From Cycloclasticus sp. symbiont of Bathymodiolus heckerae (GTDB lineage Bacteria > Pseudomonadota > Gammaproteobacteria > Methylococcales > Cycloclasticaceae): a DNA stretch of 51,611 nucleotides. Each line of letters starts with the position of its first letter. Within the stretch, counting starts at the first letter, position 1. Both the position numbers and the translations under genes were made by a program. This document shows, one piece after another, positions 1 through 8,139 of this stretch. The stretch spans positions 1-51,611 of the forward strand of contig LWTL01000108.1 of NCBI GenBank assembly GCA_002101235.1. The letters are read 5' to 3'. Below the pieces are notes generated by a model, which made no database searches, had not been told where the DNA came from, and worked only from the letters and a program-made list of their open reading frames with translations.

Positions 1-2
1 AG

Positions 3-242
3 CGTGAGATTATTGTCGAAAACACCAAAGCTGGGCTTAAATCTGCACGGAATAATGGACGAATTGGAGGCAGACCAACGTTAATGACAGATGATAAAGT
101 CCGCACAGCACAATCAATGCTGAAAGATACCGAAAATTACCCTTTTATATCAGATATCATCAAAACGCTCGGTATTGGAAGAACGACTTTCTATCGCCAT
201 TTTCCTCCGAAGAGCATAGGAAATCTCAGGCCACAGCAATAA
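3..242 (+). CDS. Serine recombinase (resolvase/invertase type), C-terminal part only
   Basis: The reading frame is open from the window edge to a TAA and encodes 79 residues. It starts with REIIVENTKAGLKSAR, followed by GRIGGRP and a helix-turn-helix ending in GIGRTTFYRHF. This is the usual end of small Tn3-type resolvases and DNA invertases: the tail of the catalytic-domain E helix, the GGRP linker and the DNA-binding HTH. The catalytic serine domain would lie outside the window, so whether the gene is intact cannot be judged. It directly abuts an outer membrane protein fragment, which suggests the edge of a mobile segment. Confidence 0.8.
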   Translation, partial: REIIVENTKAGLKSARNNGRIGGRPTLMTDDKVRTAQSMLKDTENYPFISDIIKTLGIGRTTFYRHFPPKSIGNLRPQQ

Positions 243-289
243 GAATAATCAGAATCCTATGTCGCGTTTGGTACCTTTATGCAGAAAGA

Positions 290-430
290 CCCGATAATGG
301 AAAAGAGTTGAGCGTTGCCTTTATGTACGCACCTGAAAAATGCGTTTCTGGCCCAAGCTTATTCAACCCTGCGCAATCGGTTGAACTTTGTATGGATCAG
401 TTCTCTGTCGATGTAGGTTTATCTTTCTAA
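290..430 (+). pseudogene. 3' fragment of a FadL/OmpP1-family outer membrane protein gene
   Basis: A frame different from the recombinase's encodes DNGKELSVAFMYAPEKCVSG, then FNPAQSVELCMDQFSVDVG, and ends in LSF before TAA. This matches the last two beta strands of FadL/TodX-like hydrophobic-compound porins, including the C-terminal Phe used for outer membrane assembly. There is no start codon, signal peptide or hatch domain. Upstream codons in the same frame do not look like FadL and overlap the recombinase. I infer a 5'-truncated remnant cut by insertion or deletion. The exact left junction, near 285-295, is uncertain. Confidence 0.65.
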
Positions 431-456
431 AGACCGCAACTTTTTCAATATAAATT

Positions 457-479
457 AGGGGCTTAACAGCCCCTTTTTT
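457..479 (+). terminator. Rho-independent terminator after the FadL remnant
   Basis: AGGGGC and GCCCCT form a six-pair stem around the loop TTAACA, followed directly by a run of T. It lies 27 bases after the FadL remnant's stop, so it is probably that gene's original terminator. Confidence 0.8.
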
Positions 480-515
480 GTGCGCCATAATAATCAAAAA
501 AAACAGGGCCATTAA

Positions 516-1556
516 ATGAAGTATAAGAAATTAGGACGAACCGGACTCGAAGTTAGCCTTATCGGTTTAGGCACAATGACATGGGGCCGCCAAAATACTC
601 AGGCCGAAGGCTTTGAACAAATGGATTATGCGCTTGAGCAAGGCATTAACTTTTTTGATACTGCAGAAATGTACGCCGTACCACCTACCCCGGATACTTA
701 TGGTAAAACCGAAGCCATTATTGGCAATTGGTTTGCAAGCCGGAAAAACCGAGACAAGGTCATTCTTGCTTCTAAAGTAATTGGCCCCGGCTTCGCTTGG
801 GTACGTGGTGGCAAAAGCATTATCGATAGAAAGAATATATTATTAGCTGTTGAAGATAGTCTTACCCGCTTAAAAACCGATTACATCGACTTATACCAGC
901 TCCATTGGCCAAACCGTGGCTCTTATCATTTTGGACAAGCGTGGGACTTTGCGCCTGACTTTAACAAACAAGCGGTTGAAGATAATTTTATTGAGGTCCT
1001 ACAAACTCTCGAACAACTTATTCAAGACGGTAAAATTCGCCATATTGGCCTGTCTAACGAAACAGCTTGGGGCACGTGTAAATGGTTAGAGTTAGCTGAA
1101 AAACATAATTTGCCGCGTATGGCCTCTATTCAAAATGAATACTCCTTATTGGCAAGGCACTTTGAACCCGATTTAAGCGAAATAGCTCTCCATGAAGATT
1201 GTGGTTTGCTCGCGTGGTCGCCTTTAACACGGGGCATGATCAGCGGAAAATACTTAAATGGTGCTATGCCTAAAGGCACTCGGCTTTCACTTGAGACACG
1301 GGGCGAACACCGCGCATGTCCACAAACAGATGCAGCAATTGAAGCTTATATCGCACTAGCAAATGAACACCAATTAGACGTATGCCAAATGGCGCTCGCT
1401 TTTGTAAATCAACAGCCGTTTGTTACATCAAATTTAATCGGCGCGACCAATATGTCCCAGTTAAAAAGCAATATCGACTCAATTAACTTAGCGTTATCTC
1501 CAGAAGTTGTTGAAGGGATTAAGGGTATTCGAAGACGCCACCCCATGCCTTTTTAA
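516..1556 (+). CDS. tas: Aldo/keto reductase, Tas family
   Basis: NAD(P)H-dependent aldo/keto reductase of 346 residues, the same length as E. coli Tas. The N terminus (KLGRTGLEVSLIGLGTMTWG), the NFFDTAEMY segment with the catalytic Asp and Tyr, LKTDYIDLYQLHWP, and GKIRHIGLSNETAWG all follow Tas closely. Tas was named for tyrosine auxotrophy suppression in E. coli; its natural substrate is not established. The gene stands alone after a terminator. The ATG is preceded by an A-rich stretch without a strong Shine-Dalgarno sequence, but the N terminus aligns with the family, so the start is likely right. Confidence 0.88.
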   Translation: MKYKKLGRTGLEVSLIGLGTMTWGRQNTQAEGFEQMDYALEQGINFFDTAEMYAVPPTPDTYGKTEAIIGNWFASRKNRDKVILASKVIGPGFAWVRGGKSIIDRKNILLAVEDSLTRLKTDYIDLYQLHWPNRGSYHFGQAWDFAPDFNKQAVEDNFIEVLQTLEQLIQDGKIRHIGLSNETAWGTCKWLELAEKHNLPRMASIQNEYSLLARHFEPDLSEIALHEDCGLLAWSPLTRGMISGKYLNGAMPKGTRLSLETRGEHRACPQTDAAIEAYIALANEHQLDVCQMALAFVNQQPFVTSNLIGATNMSQLKSNIDSINLALSPEVVEGIKGIRRRHPMPF

Positions 1557-1600
1557 TGGGCGCGCCTTCAGGATAATTAACACCTTTTCTACTCCTTTTC

Positions 1601-1867
1601 TCAACCCTCGTTACAAAGATGGTTGCTGACAAAGTGTTGGAAAACTAGTTTAAGTTTAGCCGTTTTCGCAACATCTCCTTGATTTTGTGCACGATAAATA
1701 TCATCCATAATTATGTCTTTAATCGCTGGCACTCCATCTTTTTTTCCAAGTAAATAATTACCTAACTCTAAAGCGACCATTCTAGGAATGTGTTCGTGTT
1801 CAGCAATCGCTTCTACCTCTTCGTCCGTTAGGTCGCATAAGTCGACACAGTCTTCATATGTAAGCAT
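1601..1867 (-). CDS. Conserved small acidic protein of unknown function
   Basis: An 88-residue soluble protein beginning MLTYEDCVDLCDLTDEEVEA, with a central IPRMVALELGNYLL segment. I recognise it as a conserved hypothetical type found in proteobacteria, without assigned function. An in-frame ATG eight codons further upstream exists, but the inner ATG at 1867 has a good Shine-Dalgarno sequence (GGGAGGT, about five bases before it), so I chose it. It is mostly helical and acidic, with no membrane segment. It converges with the Tas-like gene. Confidence 0.7.
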   Translation of the reverse strand: MLTYEDCVDLCDLTDEEVEAIAEHEHIPRMVALELGNYLLGKKDGVPAIKDIIMDDIYRAQNQGDVAKTAKLKLVFQHFVSNHLCNEG

Positions 1868-1992
1868 GGCTACCTCCCTTTGGTTATTCATCTTATCGTC
1901 ACTAATATAGACAAGTAACTATGTTGTTTTTCTCCCCAAAGCCATTGCGAAATTGCACTTAATCAACAATATTTTGATCTAAATCAAATAAT

Positions 1993-2922
1993 TTATTCAA
2001 ACTCCATTTGGCGGAACATCGTGCTCGCATTTCTCAATGCCAGTTCATCAAACACACTTAAATGTTCGTATGCTGATTGGTCTATTTTAGTCGCCTCATG
2101 CAAAGTCCCATCATCGCCTAGTAGACGGCTGATTTGTTCACGCATATAAAGAAGGTAATCACGCGTATATTTTGTCACTTCGTGCATAGTCGTTGGCCCA
2201 CCATGGCCCGGTATAACCGTCTGCGCATCTAATGCTGCAAATAGTTCCCACGTTTCAAGCCATGCGGCCGTGTCGGTGTGTTCCATCACAGGTAGCAAGC
2301 GTTTATGGAACGCCATATCCCCCGAAATCACCAAGGATTGGTTCGGTAACCAAACAACAATATCTCCAGGGCTGTGCGAAGGGCCCAGGTGCAACAACTC
2401 AATACGTTCGCCACCTAACTCAATCACTTTTTTGTCACCAAATATTTCATCGGGGAAAGCCAGTTCTGTACCTACTGCTTTGTCTTTACGCCCTTTTTTC
2501 ATGCGCTCTAAACTGGCACGGCCGTGAGCTTCTAACTCCTCTTGCGTTTCAACATGCCCAATAATCGGCACACCTTGCTCTTTCCAATAATTAGAACCCA
2601 GCGCAGCATGGCCTTGGCCGTTTTCCAATACCACATATTTTATTGGCTGATCGGTGATTGATTTAATCGCCTTATGTAGCGACTTTGCCAGTAAATAATT
2701 ATCACCGGCATTTATTACCACAACGCCTTCACCGGTCACAATAAACGTTAAGTTGTTATTGTGGCCTGAGTTCTCGTACGTTGGTGGCGCGGTAGCACCT
2801 ATGGCAGACCACACATTATCACTGACCTGTTGAGGCTCACTAAAGAGTATTGAGTTAAAAGAATCATTCGCCTGTAAAACTGACGAAAACAACATCAGTA
2901 ACAAAAATCGTTTAATACTCAT
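1993..2922 (-). CDS. Periplasmic metallo-beta-lactamase-fold protein with altered zinc-binding motif
   Basis: The 309-residue protein has a signal peptide (about residues 1-18, cleavage near LQAND) and an MBL fold. Later metal ligands are visible: His183 in GPSHSPGD, Asp202 in ISGDMAF and His240 in VIPGHGG. The usual HxHxDH loop is replaced by ENGQGHA (residues 100-106). Similar NGQGH-type loops occur in quinoprotein-linked or SoxH-like MBL proteins as I remember them, so this may be a family variant rather than decay. The substrate is unknown. It lies directly downstream of uvrD on the same strand, 21 bases away. Confidence 0.75.
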   Translation of the reverse strand: MSIKRFLLLMLFSSVLQANDSFNSILFSEPQQVSDNVWSAIGATAPPTYENSGHNNNLTFIVTGEGVVVINAGDNYLLAKSLHKAIKSITDQPIKYVVLENGQGHAALGSNYWKEQGVPIIGHVETQEELEAHGRASLERMKKGRKDKAVGTELAFPDEIFGDKKVIELGGERIELLHLGPSHSPGDIVVWLPNQSLVISGDMAFHKRLLPVMEHTDTAAWLETWELFAALDAQTVIPGHGGPTTMHEVTKYTRDYLLYMREQISRLLGDDGTLHEATKIDQSAYEHLSVFDELALRNASTMFRQMEFE

Positions 2923-2943
2923 TTAATGTTCCCTTCTTTATTT

Positions 2944-5109
2944 CTATAAAGCGTCCAACTTAGCATAGGCTAACATCAACCATTTGCTCCCTGCCGCTGA
3001 AAAGTTAACTTGGATACGCGCCTGTGCACCACTACCTTCGTAATTGAGCACCACGCCTTCACCAAATTTACTGTGCATAACCCGTTGCCCCATTTTAAAG
3101 CCGCTCTCCGATTGCTCTTTAACACTGGTTTGATAGCTCGGCGATACTGGCCGAGAAACACGCGCACCTAAACGAACTTCTTGTATGAGTTCGGTCGGAA
3201 CTTCACGAATAAAACGCGATGGCATCGGGTAAGTTTCTTGCCCATGCAGTCGGCGAGATTCCGCGTACGTTAAATACAACTGCTTCATTGCGCGAGTAAT
3301 GCCTACGTAAGCCAAACGACGCTCTTCTTCCAGTTTACTCACATCATCTACGGAGCGCTGGCTGGGGAATAAGCCTTCTTCCATACCTGTTAAAAAGACC
3401 AAAGGAAATTCTAAGCCTTTCGCGGAATGTAGCGTCATCAACTGCACGCAATCTTCAAACTTATCACCTTGCGCATCGCCAGCCTCTAACGCAGCATGCG
3501 CTAAAAAGGAATCCAGCTCACTCAAATTTTCATCCGCATCCGCTTCATAAGAAAACTGTCGCGCCGCATTACTTAGCTCTTCTAAGTTTTCTACACGCGC
3601 TTCGCCTTTTTCGCCCTTTTCTTTTTTATGATGCGCAATTAACCCCGAACGGCTAATCACTTGCTCGACTTTTTCATGCAAGGTCATCGAGCCCATGTCT
3701 TTTACCAATTGACGGATGAGTGTTAAGAAGCCCGTCAGCGAGTTTAAAGCACGACCACTGAGTTCGGTTCCTTCGCACAAATGATTTGCCGCTTGCCATA
3801 AGCTGACATTTTGCGCACGCGCTTGCTGACGGATAATATCCAAGGTTTTATTACCTAAACCCCGTGTAGGCGTGTTCACAATACGCTCAAAGGCCGCATC
3901 ATTTTCATGATGAGTGGCTAACTGCATATAAGCAAGTGCGTTTTTAATTTCCATCCGTTCAAAGAATCGATGCCCGCCATACACACGGTAAGGCACACCT
4001 GCCGCCATTAAGTATTCTTCAAACAAACGTGACTGTGCGTTGGAGCGATATAAAATAGCCGCCTCGGCGCGCGCATTACCGCTGCTCGCCCAGTCTTTAA
4101 TTCTATCCACCACAAAGCGCGCTTCGTCTTGGTCGTTATAACCGGCATAAAGGGAAATTAACTCGCCCTCCTCACCATCCGTCCACAGCTCTTTGCCCAT
4201 GCGGCCGTCGTTATTTACAATCAGTGCATTAGCCGCTTGTAAAATAGTACTGGTTGAACGGTAATTTTGCTCTAAGCGTACGATTTTATGCTTCGGGTAG
4301 TCCTTCTGAAAACTGTGAATATTCTCTATTTTTGCACCACGCCAACCGTAAATAGATTGGTCATCATCGCCCACAACATAGAGGTTTCCTGACTCCTGCG
4401 TTAGTAATCGTAACCACGCATACTGAATGGTATTGGTGTCTTGAAACTCATCCACCAGCACATGCTTAAAACGCTGCTGGTAATGCGCTCGCACTTCATC
4501 GTTATCGCGTATTAATTCATGTGCGCGCAGTAATAATTCAGCAAAATCGACCAAACCAGAACGCTTGCACTGCGCTTCATATTCAGCATAAATTTCTAAC
4601 ATCTTTTGCTCAAAATGATCGCTCGACGGTGCAATATGCGCGGCTCTACGGCCTTCATCCTTTTGTGCATTGATAAACCATTGCACCTGGCGCGGCGGCC
4701 AACGCGAATCGTCCACATTCATTGCTTTCAATAAACGTTTAATCATGCGGAACTGATCATCTGAATCCAGCACTTGAAAAGCATCGGGCAATCCAAGTTC
4801 TTGCGAATGCATGCGTAATAAGCGATGTGCAATACCGTGGAACGTACCAATCCACATTCCGCCCACTGGCGTTTCTAGCATTGACTGTACGCGCTCACGC
4901 ATTTCACCCGCGGCTTTATTCGTAAACGTTACTGCCAAAATACCAAACGGCGATACGCCCTCTACTTGCATCAACCATGCGACCCGATGCACCAATACCC
5001 GTGTTTTGCCACTGCCAGCACCCGCTAGAATGAGCGCCGCCTTTTCAGGCGTGCTGACTGCATCACGTTGAGCATCGTTTAAACCGTCTAAAATGTGTGT
5101 AATATCCAT
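2944..5109 (-). CDS. uvrD: DNA helicase II (UvrD)
   Basis: Superfamily 1 ATP-dependent 3'-5' DNA helicase acting in nucleotide excision repair and methyl-directed mismatch repair. The length of 721 residues equals that of E. coli UvrD (720). Visible motifs are Walker A AGAGSGKT (29-36), motif II VDEFQDTN, motif III GDDDQSIYGWRGA, motif IV EQNYRSTS, motif V TLHSAKGLEF and motif VI YVGITRA. The C terminus carries the Tudor-like segment (GQRVMHSKFGEGVV) that contacts RNA polymerase in E. coli. The start MDITHILDGLN matches the family. Confidence 0.97.
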   Translation of the reverse strand: MDITHILDGLNDAQRDAVSTPEKAALILAGAGSGKTRVLVHRVAWLMQVEGVSPFGILAVTFTNKAAGEMRERVQSMLETPVGGMWIGTFHGIAHRLLRMHSQELGLPDAFQVLDSDDQFRMIKRLLKAMNVDDSRWPPRQVQWFINAQKDEGRRAAHIAPSSDHFEQKMLEIYAEYEAQCKRSGLVDFAELLLRAHELIRDNDEVRAHYQQRFKHVLVDEFQDTNTIQYAWLRLLTQESGNLYVVGDDDQSIYGWRGAKIENIHSFQKDYPKHKIVRLEQNYRSTSTILQAANALIVNNDGRMGKELWTDGEEGELISLYAGYNDQDEARFVVDRIKDWASSGNARAEAAILYRSNAQSRLFEEYLMAAGVPYRVYGGHRFFERMEIKNALAYMQLATHHENDAAFERIVNTPTRGLGNKTLDIIRQQARAQNVSLWQAANHLCEGTELSGRALNSLTGFLTLIRQLVKDMGSMTLHEKVEQVISRSGLIAHHKKEKGEKGEARVENLEELSNAARQFSYEADADENLSELDSFLAHAALEAGDAQGDKFEDCVQLMTLHSAKGLEFPLVFLTGMEEGLFPSQRSVDDVSKLEEERRLAYVGITRAMKQLYLTYAESRRLHGQETYPMPSRFIREVPTELIQEVRLGARVSRPVSPSYQTSVKEQSESGFKMGQRVMHSKFGEGVVLNYEGSGAQARIQVNFSAAGSKWLMLAYAKLDAL

Positions 5110-5185
5110 GCGGGTAGTTTAGCGTTAATCCATTTATTTAGCTTTTGTTGTTTGACTTCTACAGCCAAAAGTTTTCATATGAGGC

Positions 5186-5797
5186 ATGGATGATACCCTT
5201 AACAAAGAGACCTTAACCATTGCGCATTATGAAAATAATGCCGAGTCTTTTTGGACAGGCACGCGAGATCACGATGTAACGCAAAACATCAATGCGCTCA
5301 TAAACGCTTTACCTCAAAATATGGCTCTTGATATCCTCGACTTAGGCTGCGGACCAGGGCGAGATTTGAAACATTTTAAAGCGTTAGGGCACAACCCCAT
5401 CGGTTTAGATGGCTCCGCTTCCTTTTGCAAAATGGCTACCGATTTTTCTGGTTGTGTAACGCTCAATCAAACCTTTGTTGATATGGATTTAACGCCTCAC
5501 TCGTTTGATGGGGTTTTTGCTAATGCATCACTATTCCACACTCCACGTACTGAGCTGTTAAATGTACTAATCAAGCTCAACGACTGCTTACGCCCTAACG
5601 GCGTTCTTTTCAGCTCTAACCCCAGAGGCAATGAAGAGGGCTGGCGCGGTCAACGCTATGGTTATTACCTTGAGTTCGAAGCCTATAGCGATCTTTTAAA
5701 GCAGGCTGGCTTTGACGTGTTTGACCATTACTATCGTCCAGAAGGGAAACCCATTCAGCAACAACCTTGGTTAGCCGTACTAAGTCGTCGACGTTAA
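5186..5797 (+). CDS. Class I SAM-dependent methyltransferase
   Basis: A 203-residue single-domain methyltransferase. Motif I is ILDLGCGPGRDL (residues 50-61), the acidic residue after strand 2 is in GLDGS, and a motif-IV-like segment FDGVFANASLFH and motif VI-like LRPNGVLF follow. No substrate-specific element is recognisable; the closest general type is the Methyltransf_11/25 group. The gene is divergent from uvrD (76 bases between starts) and convergent with the GST-like gene, with only one base between the stops. Confidence 0.85.
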   Translation: MDDTLNKETLTIAHYENNAESFWTGTRDHDVTQNINALINALPQNMALDILDLGCGPGRDLKHFKALGHNPIGLDGSASFCKMATDFSGCVTLNQTFVDMDLTPHSFDGVFANASLFHTPRTELLNVLIKLNDCLRPNGVLFSSNPRGNEEGWRGQRYGYYLEFEAYSDLLKQAGFDVFDHYYRPEGKPIQQQPWLAVLSRRR

Positions 5798-5798
5798 T

Positions 5799-6518
5799 TC
5801 AATGGGGCAACGCATCTAATTCCGGGTAATAATCACTCATCATTCTGTGGCAATAAGCCACCAGGTTTTCCTTTCCAAGCCCGTACTCTTTCACCGGCGA
5901 TTCAATCGGGTGGAATAACGTATTCACCAGCACGCCAAAAGCACTCGCATCAATACTCGTTGCCTGCTCCCCCATAAAATACGGACTATTTCCTAAAAAA
6001 GAAGACAGTGCACCTAAATCGACCTTACCCAAGTGAAACACCTCATCTTGTTTATGCCGTGCCATACCATGCCCATATATTTGCTTTTTTATTAGCCGTC
6101 TATAAACCGCTGCCGCAATATCACGTACTAATGGTGGCATACTGCCAAATATAGCTTTCTTATTAACTTGCCAATTCACATCACTATATTGCCAACGGGT
6201 ATACATGCCCACCCAATACAAATGCTCCTCTAATAAGCGTTGAATGGTTAATGATGTTGCTCGTTCCTTCTCTGATAACCTTTCATCCAATACATCACCA
6301 TATTTAGTTTTTAAATATTCCAATATAAAGCTGGAATCAGCAACATACTCACCGTCATCTTCTATATACGGCAACTTTCCCTTCGGCGCTTTTAGTGGCA
6401 GAGTTTCTACGATGTCATAAGATATTTTTGCCATACGTAAATACGTTTCAACTTTTACATTGAAATGCCCTAAATTTGGCAGCCCCCATGTTCTTGAAAA
6501 TTGGTACAGTTTAATCAT
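5799..6518 (-). CDS. Glutathione S-transferase-like protein (Fax/metaxin type)
   Basis: A 239-residue protein with a thioredoxin-like N-terminal domain (IKLYQFSRTWGLPNLGHFNV, then GKLPYIEDDGEYVADSSFIL) and an all-helical C-terminal domain containing YFMGEQATSIDASAFGVL. This layout resembles the failed-axon-connections/metaxin branch of GSTs rather than classical bacterial GSTs. The substrate is unknown. The ATG has an AAGGAG Shine-Dalgarno six bases upstream. It lies 53 bases after the TetR gene on the same strand, with a palindromic operator-like site between them, so it is a likely target of that regulator. Confidence 0.75.
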   Translation of the reverse strand: MIKLYQFSRTWGLPNLGHFNVKVETYLRMAKISYDIVETLPLKAPKGKLPYIEDDGEYVADSSFILEYLKTKYGDVLDERLSEKERATSLTIQRLLEEHLYWVGMYTRWQYSDVNWQVNKKAIFGSMPPLVRDIAAAVYRRLIKKQIYGHGMARHKQDEVFHLGKVDLGALSSFLGNSPYFMGEQATSIDASAFGVLVNTLFHPIESPVKEYGLGKENLVAYCHRMMSDYYPELDALPH

Positions 6519-6540
6519 GCCTTACTCCTTATTTTTATAT

Positions 6541-6556
6541 TGGAACGAACGTTCTT
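6541..6556. promoter_or_regulatory. Candidate TetR operator between tetR and the GST-like gene
   Basis: TGGAACGAACGTTCTT has the symmetric core GAAC-N4-GTTC. It lies in the 53-base gap before the GST start. On the minus strand a TTGATA -35-like hexamer (6561-6566) is upstream and an AT-rich -10-like stretch (about 6534-6542) is downstream, so a bound repressor would sit between promoter elements. The size and spacing resemble TetR-family operators. The same pattern recurs at 15741-15752. Confidence 0.5.
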
Positions 6557-6571
6557 TAATTATCAAATTTT

Positions 6572-7147
6572 TTAATCTAATTGAGTCAATGTTTGTGAGA
6601 TCACATGCTTTAATGAATCGAGCCCTAAACCCGCCTTTGCCATTGTTTGAATGCCATAAAATGTTGCCACAAGCTGACTGGCTATTGCCTTTACATCTTT
6701 AGCCTCATCCACATTGCCATTCTCCTGGTCTGCTTTGATGATCGTTAAAAACATACCCTCTAATTGATGCATCCCTTTTTTAACTTGTTCCATTACTTGC
6801 GGGTCTGGCTTTGAAAACTCCACTGCACAATTACCAAACATACAGCCACCTTGCCCTTCAATCGCACTAACTATTACCCGCGCAAATATTTGTGCCAAAA
6901 TAACTTTTGCCGGCACACTGCTATCATCTTCTACAAAGTTGTATATAGCTGCAGTTTTATCAAACGAGGCTAATGTTGTTAAAAACAACTCATGCTTACT
7001 GCCAAATGTTTCGTAAAAACTACTACGGCTTAAGCCCATTGCCTTTGTTAATTCCGCTAACGATGTAGCTTTGTAACCTTGGGTTCGAAAAACAGCTAGC
7101 GCTTTTTTTACGGCTTCTTTCTCGTCAAACTGTCTCGGTCTTGCCAT
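6572..7147 (-). CDS. TetR/AcrR-family transcriptional regulator
   Basis: A 191-residue regulator with an N-terminal helix-turn-helix (residues about 10-55: FDEKEAVKKALAVFRTQGYK, then LAELTKAMGLSRSSFYETFG) and a ligand-binding C-terminal domain containing GCMFGNCAVE, a segment typical of the AcuR/ComR-like and NemR-like subgroup that often senses electrophiles. Two cysteines (in GGCMFGNC) could be reactive. The gene is upstream of the GST-like gene on the same strand and downstream of the desaturase-like gene. I infer that it represses itself and the GST gene. Confidence 0.88.
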   Translation of the reverse strand: MARPRQFDEKEAVKKALAVFRTQGYKATSLAELTKAMGLSRSSFYETFGSKHELFLTTLASFDKTAAIYNFVEDDSSVPAKVILAQIFARVIVSAIEGQGGCMFGNCAVEFSKPDPQVMEQVKKGMHQLEGMFLTIIKADQENGNVDEAKDVKAIASQLVATFYGIQTMAKAGLGLDSLKHVISQTLTQLD

Positions 7148-7261
7148 TGCATTAGCTCATTTAGATAATATAATGAGCCAATATACAAGTTAAGGAACGA
7201 AAAGTCCATAATGACTCCTCTGACAGATAAAAACTAATTATCTAAATTATTTTATTTAGCA
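7148..7261. promoter_or_regulatory. Upstream region of tetR with a degenerate operator-like site
   Basis: GGAACGAAAAGTCC (7194-7207) is an imperfect form of the GAAC-N4-GTTC site. Just downstream on the minus strand are a TTAACT -35-like and a TATATT -10-like element before the tetR ATG. An 11-base inverted repeat, ATTTAGATAAT (7159-7169) and ATTATCTAAAT (7237-7247), flanks the region. These suggest autoregulation, but each element is weak on its own. Confidence 0.35.
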
Positions 7262-8062
7262 TTACCTTTTATATAACGTCGCATTGAAAGGTTGCTTTAG
7301 CGCACCTAACAAACTGTTCCATTGCGTTTGGTCAAACTTATCGCCCAAGCCCAATCTAATGTTTTGCGGATCGTCCCTTAAGCGAAAGCTTCCAAATAGT
7401 CTATCCCATACAGACAGCAGGCTCGAGTAATTCGAATCTGTCTCCTGTTGAATATGAGAGTGGTGAACCCAATGGATACGGGGAGTCACAATAAAGATTC
7501 GCAACACTTTGTCTAATTCAGCGGGTATCGCGATATTACTGTGATGGAATAAAATAATAGGCAGCAGAATTAATTCGTAAACAAGTAAATGCTCAATGCT
7601 CAAGCCTATTAACGGCAAAATCAGCAATCGAATTGCGCTGGAATACAAAATTTCAACTGTATGAAAACGCACTGCCGAACTCGCATCCATCGCTGCATCT
7701 GAATGATGAACTGCATGGAAGCGCCACAAAAATGGAATGACGTGATTTATTCTATGCCACCAGTACTGCCAACAGTCGAACACTAGCAAACCAATAATCA
7801 GTTCAATTGGCGACCCAAGCTCCAACCAGTGTAATAACCCAAATTGTTGTTCAGCAGCCCATGCAGTAACTCCTAATACCAAGCCCGAGAAAATTAGCCC
7901 TGCCAAAATAGCATTTATCACGCCCAATGCAATATTAGACGTATCGTGCGTTAAGCGCCCGTCTTTAAAACGAAACATCGGGGCTATTGCTTCTATCACC
8001 CACAACGTTGCCAGAACAACGGCCACCAAAATAGGTTTAAACATGGGATCAATTTCAAACAT
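7262..8062 (-). CDS. Sterol desaturase / fatty acid hydroxylase superfamily membrane protein
   Basis: A 266-residue integral membrane di-iron enzyme. The histidine clusters of the family are all present: HRINH (103-107), HAVHH (116-120), LFHH (172-174) and HWVHH (197-201). Hydrophobic helices lie at about residues 10-28, 42-70, 86-101 and 145-175. Such enzymes hydroxylate or desaturate lipids using O2; the substrate here cannot be read from the sequence. A second Met at position 7 is a possible alternative start. It is followed by tetR 114 bases downstream on the same strand. Confidence 0.85.
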   Translation of the reverse strand: MFEIDPMFKPILVAVVLATLWVIEAIAPMFRFKDGRLTHDTSNIALGVINAILAGLIFSGLVLGVTAWAAEQQFGLLHWLELGSPIELIIGLLVFDCWQYWWHRINHVIPFLWRFHAVHHSDAAMDASSAVRFHTVEILYSSAIRLLILPLIGLSIEHLLVYELILLPIILFHHSNIAIPAELDKVLRIFIVTPRIHWVHHSHIQQETDSNYSSLLSVWDRLFGSFRLRDDPQNIRLGLGDKFDQTQWNSLLGALKQPFNATLYKR

Positions 8063-8139
8063 GAATTTATGATAACTTAAACGCTGTATAACACACAGCC
8101 CGCCAAGCCCCCGATTCTAAAATAACAACAAAAACAAAG

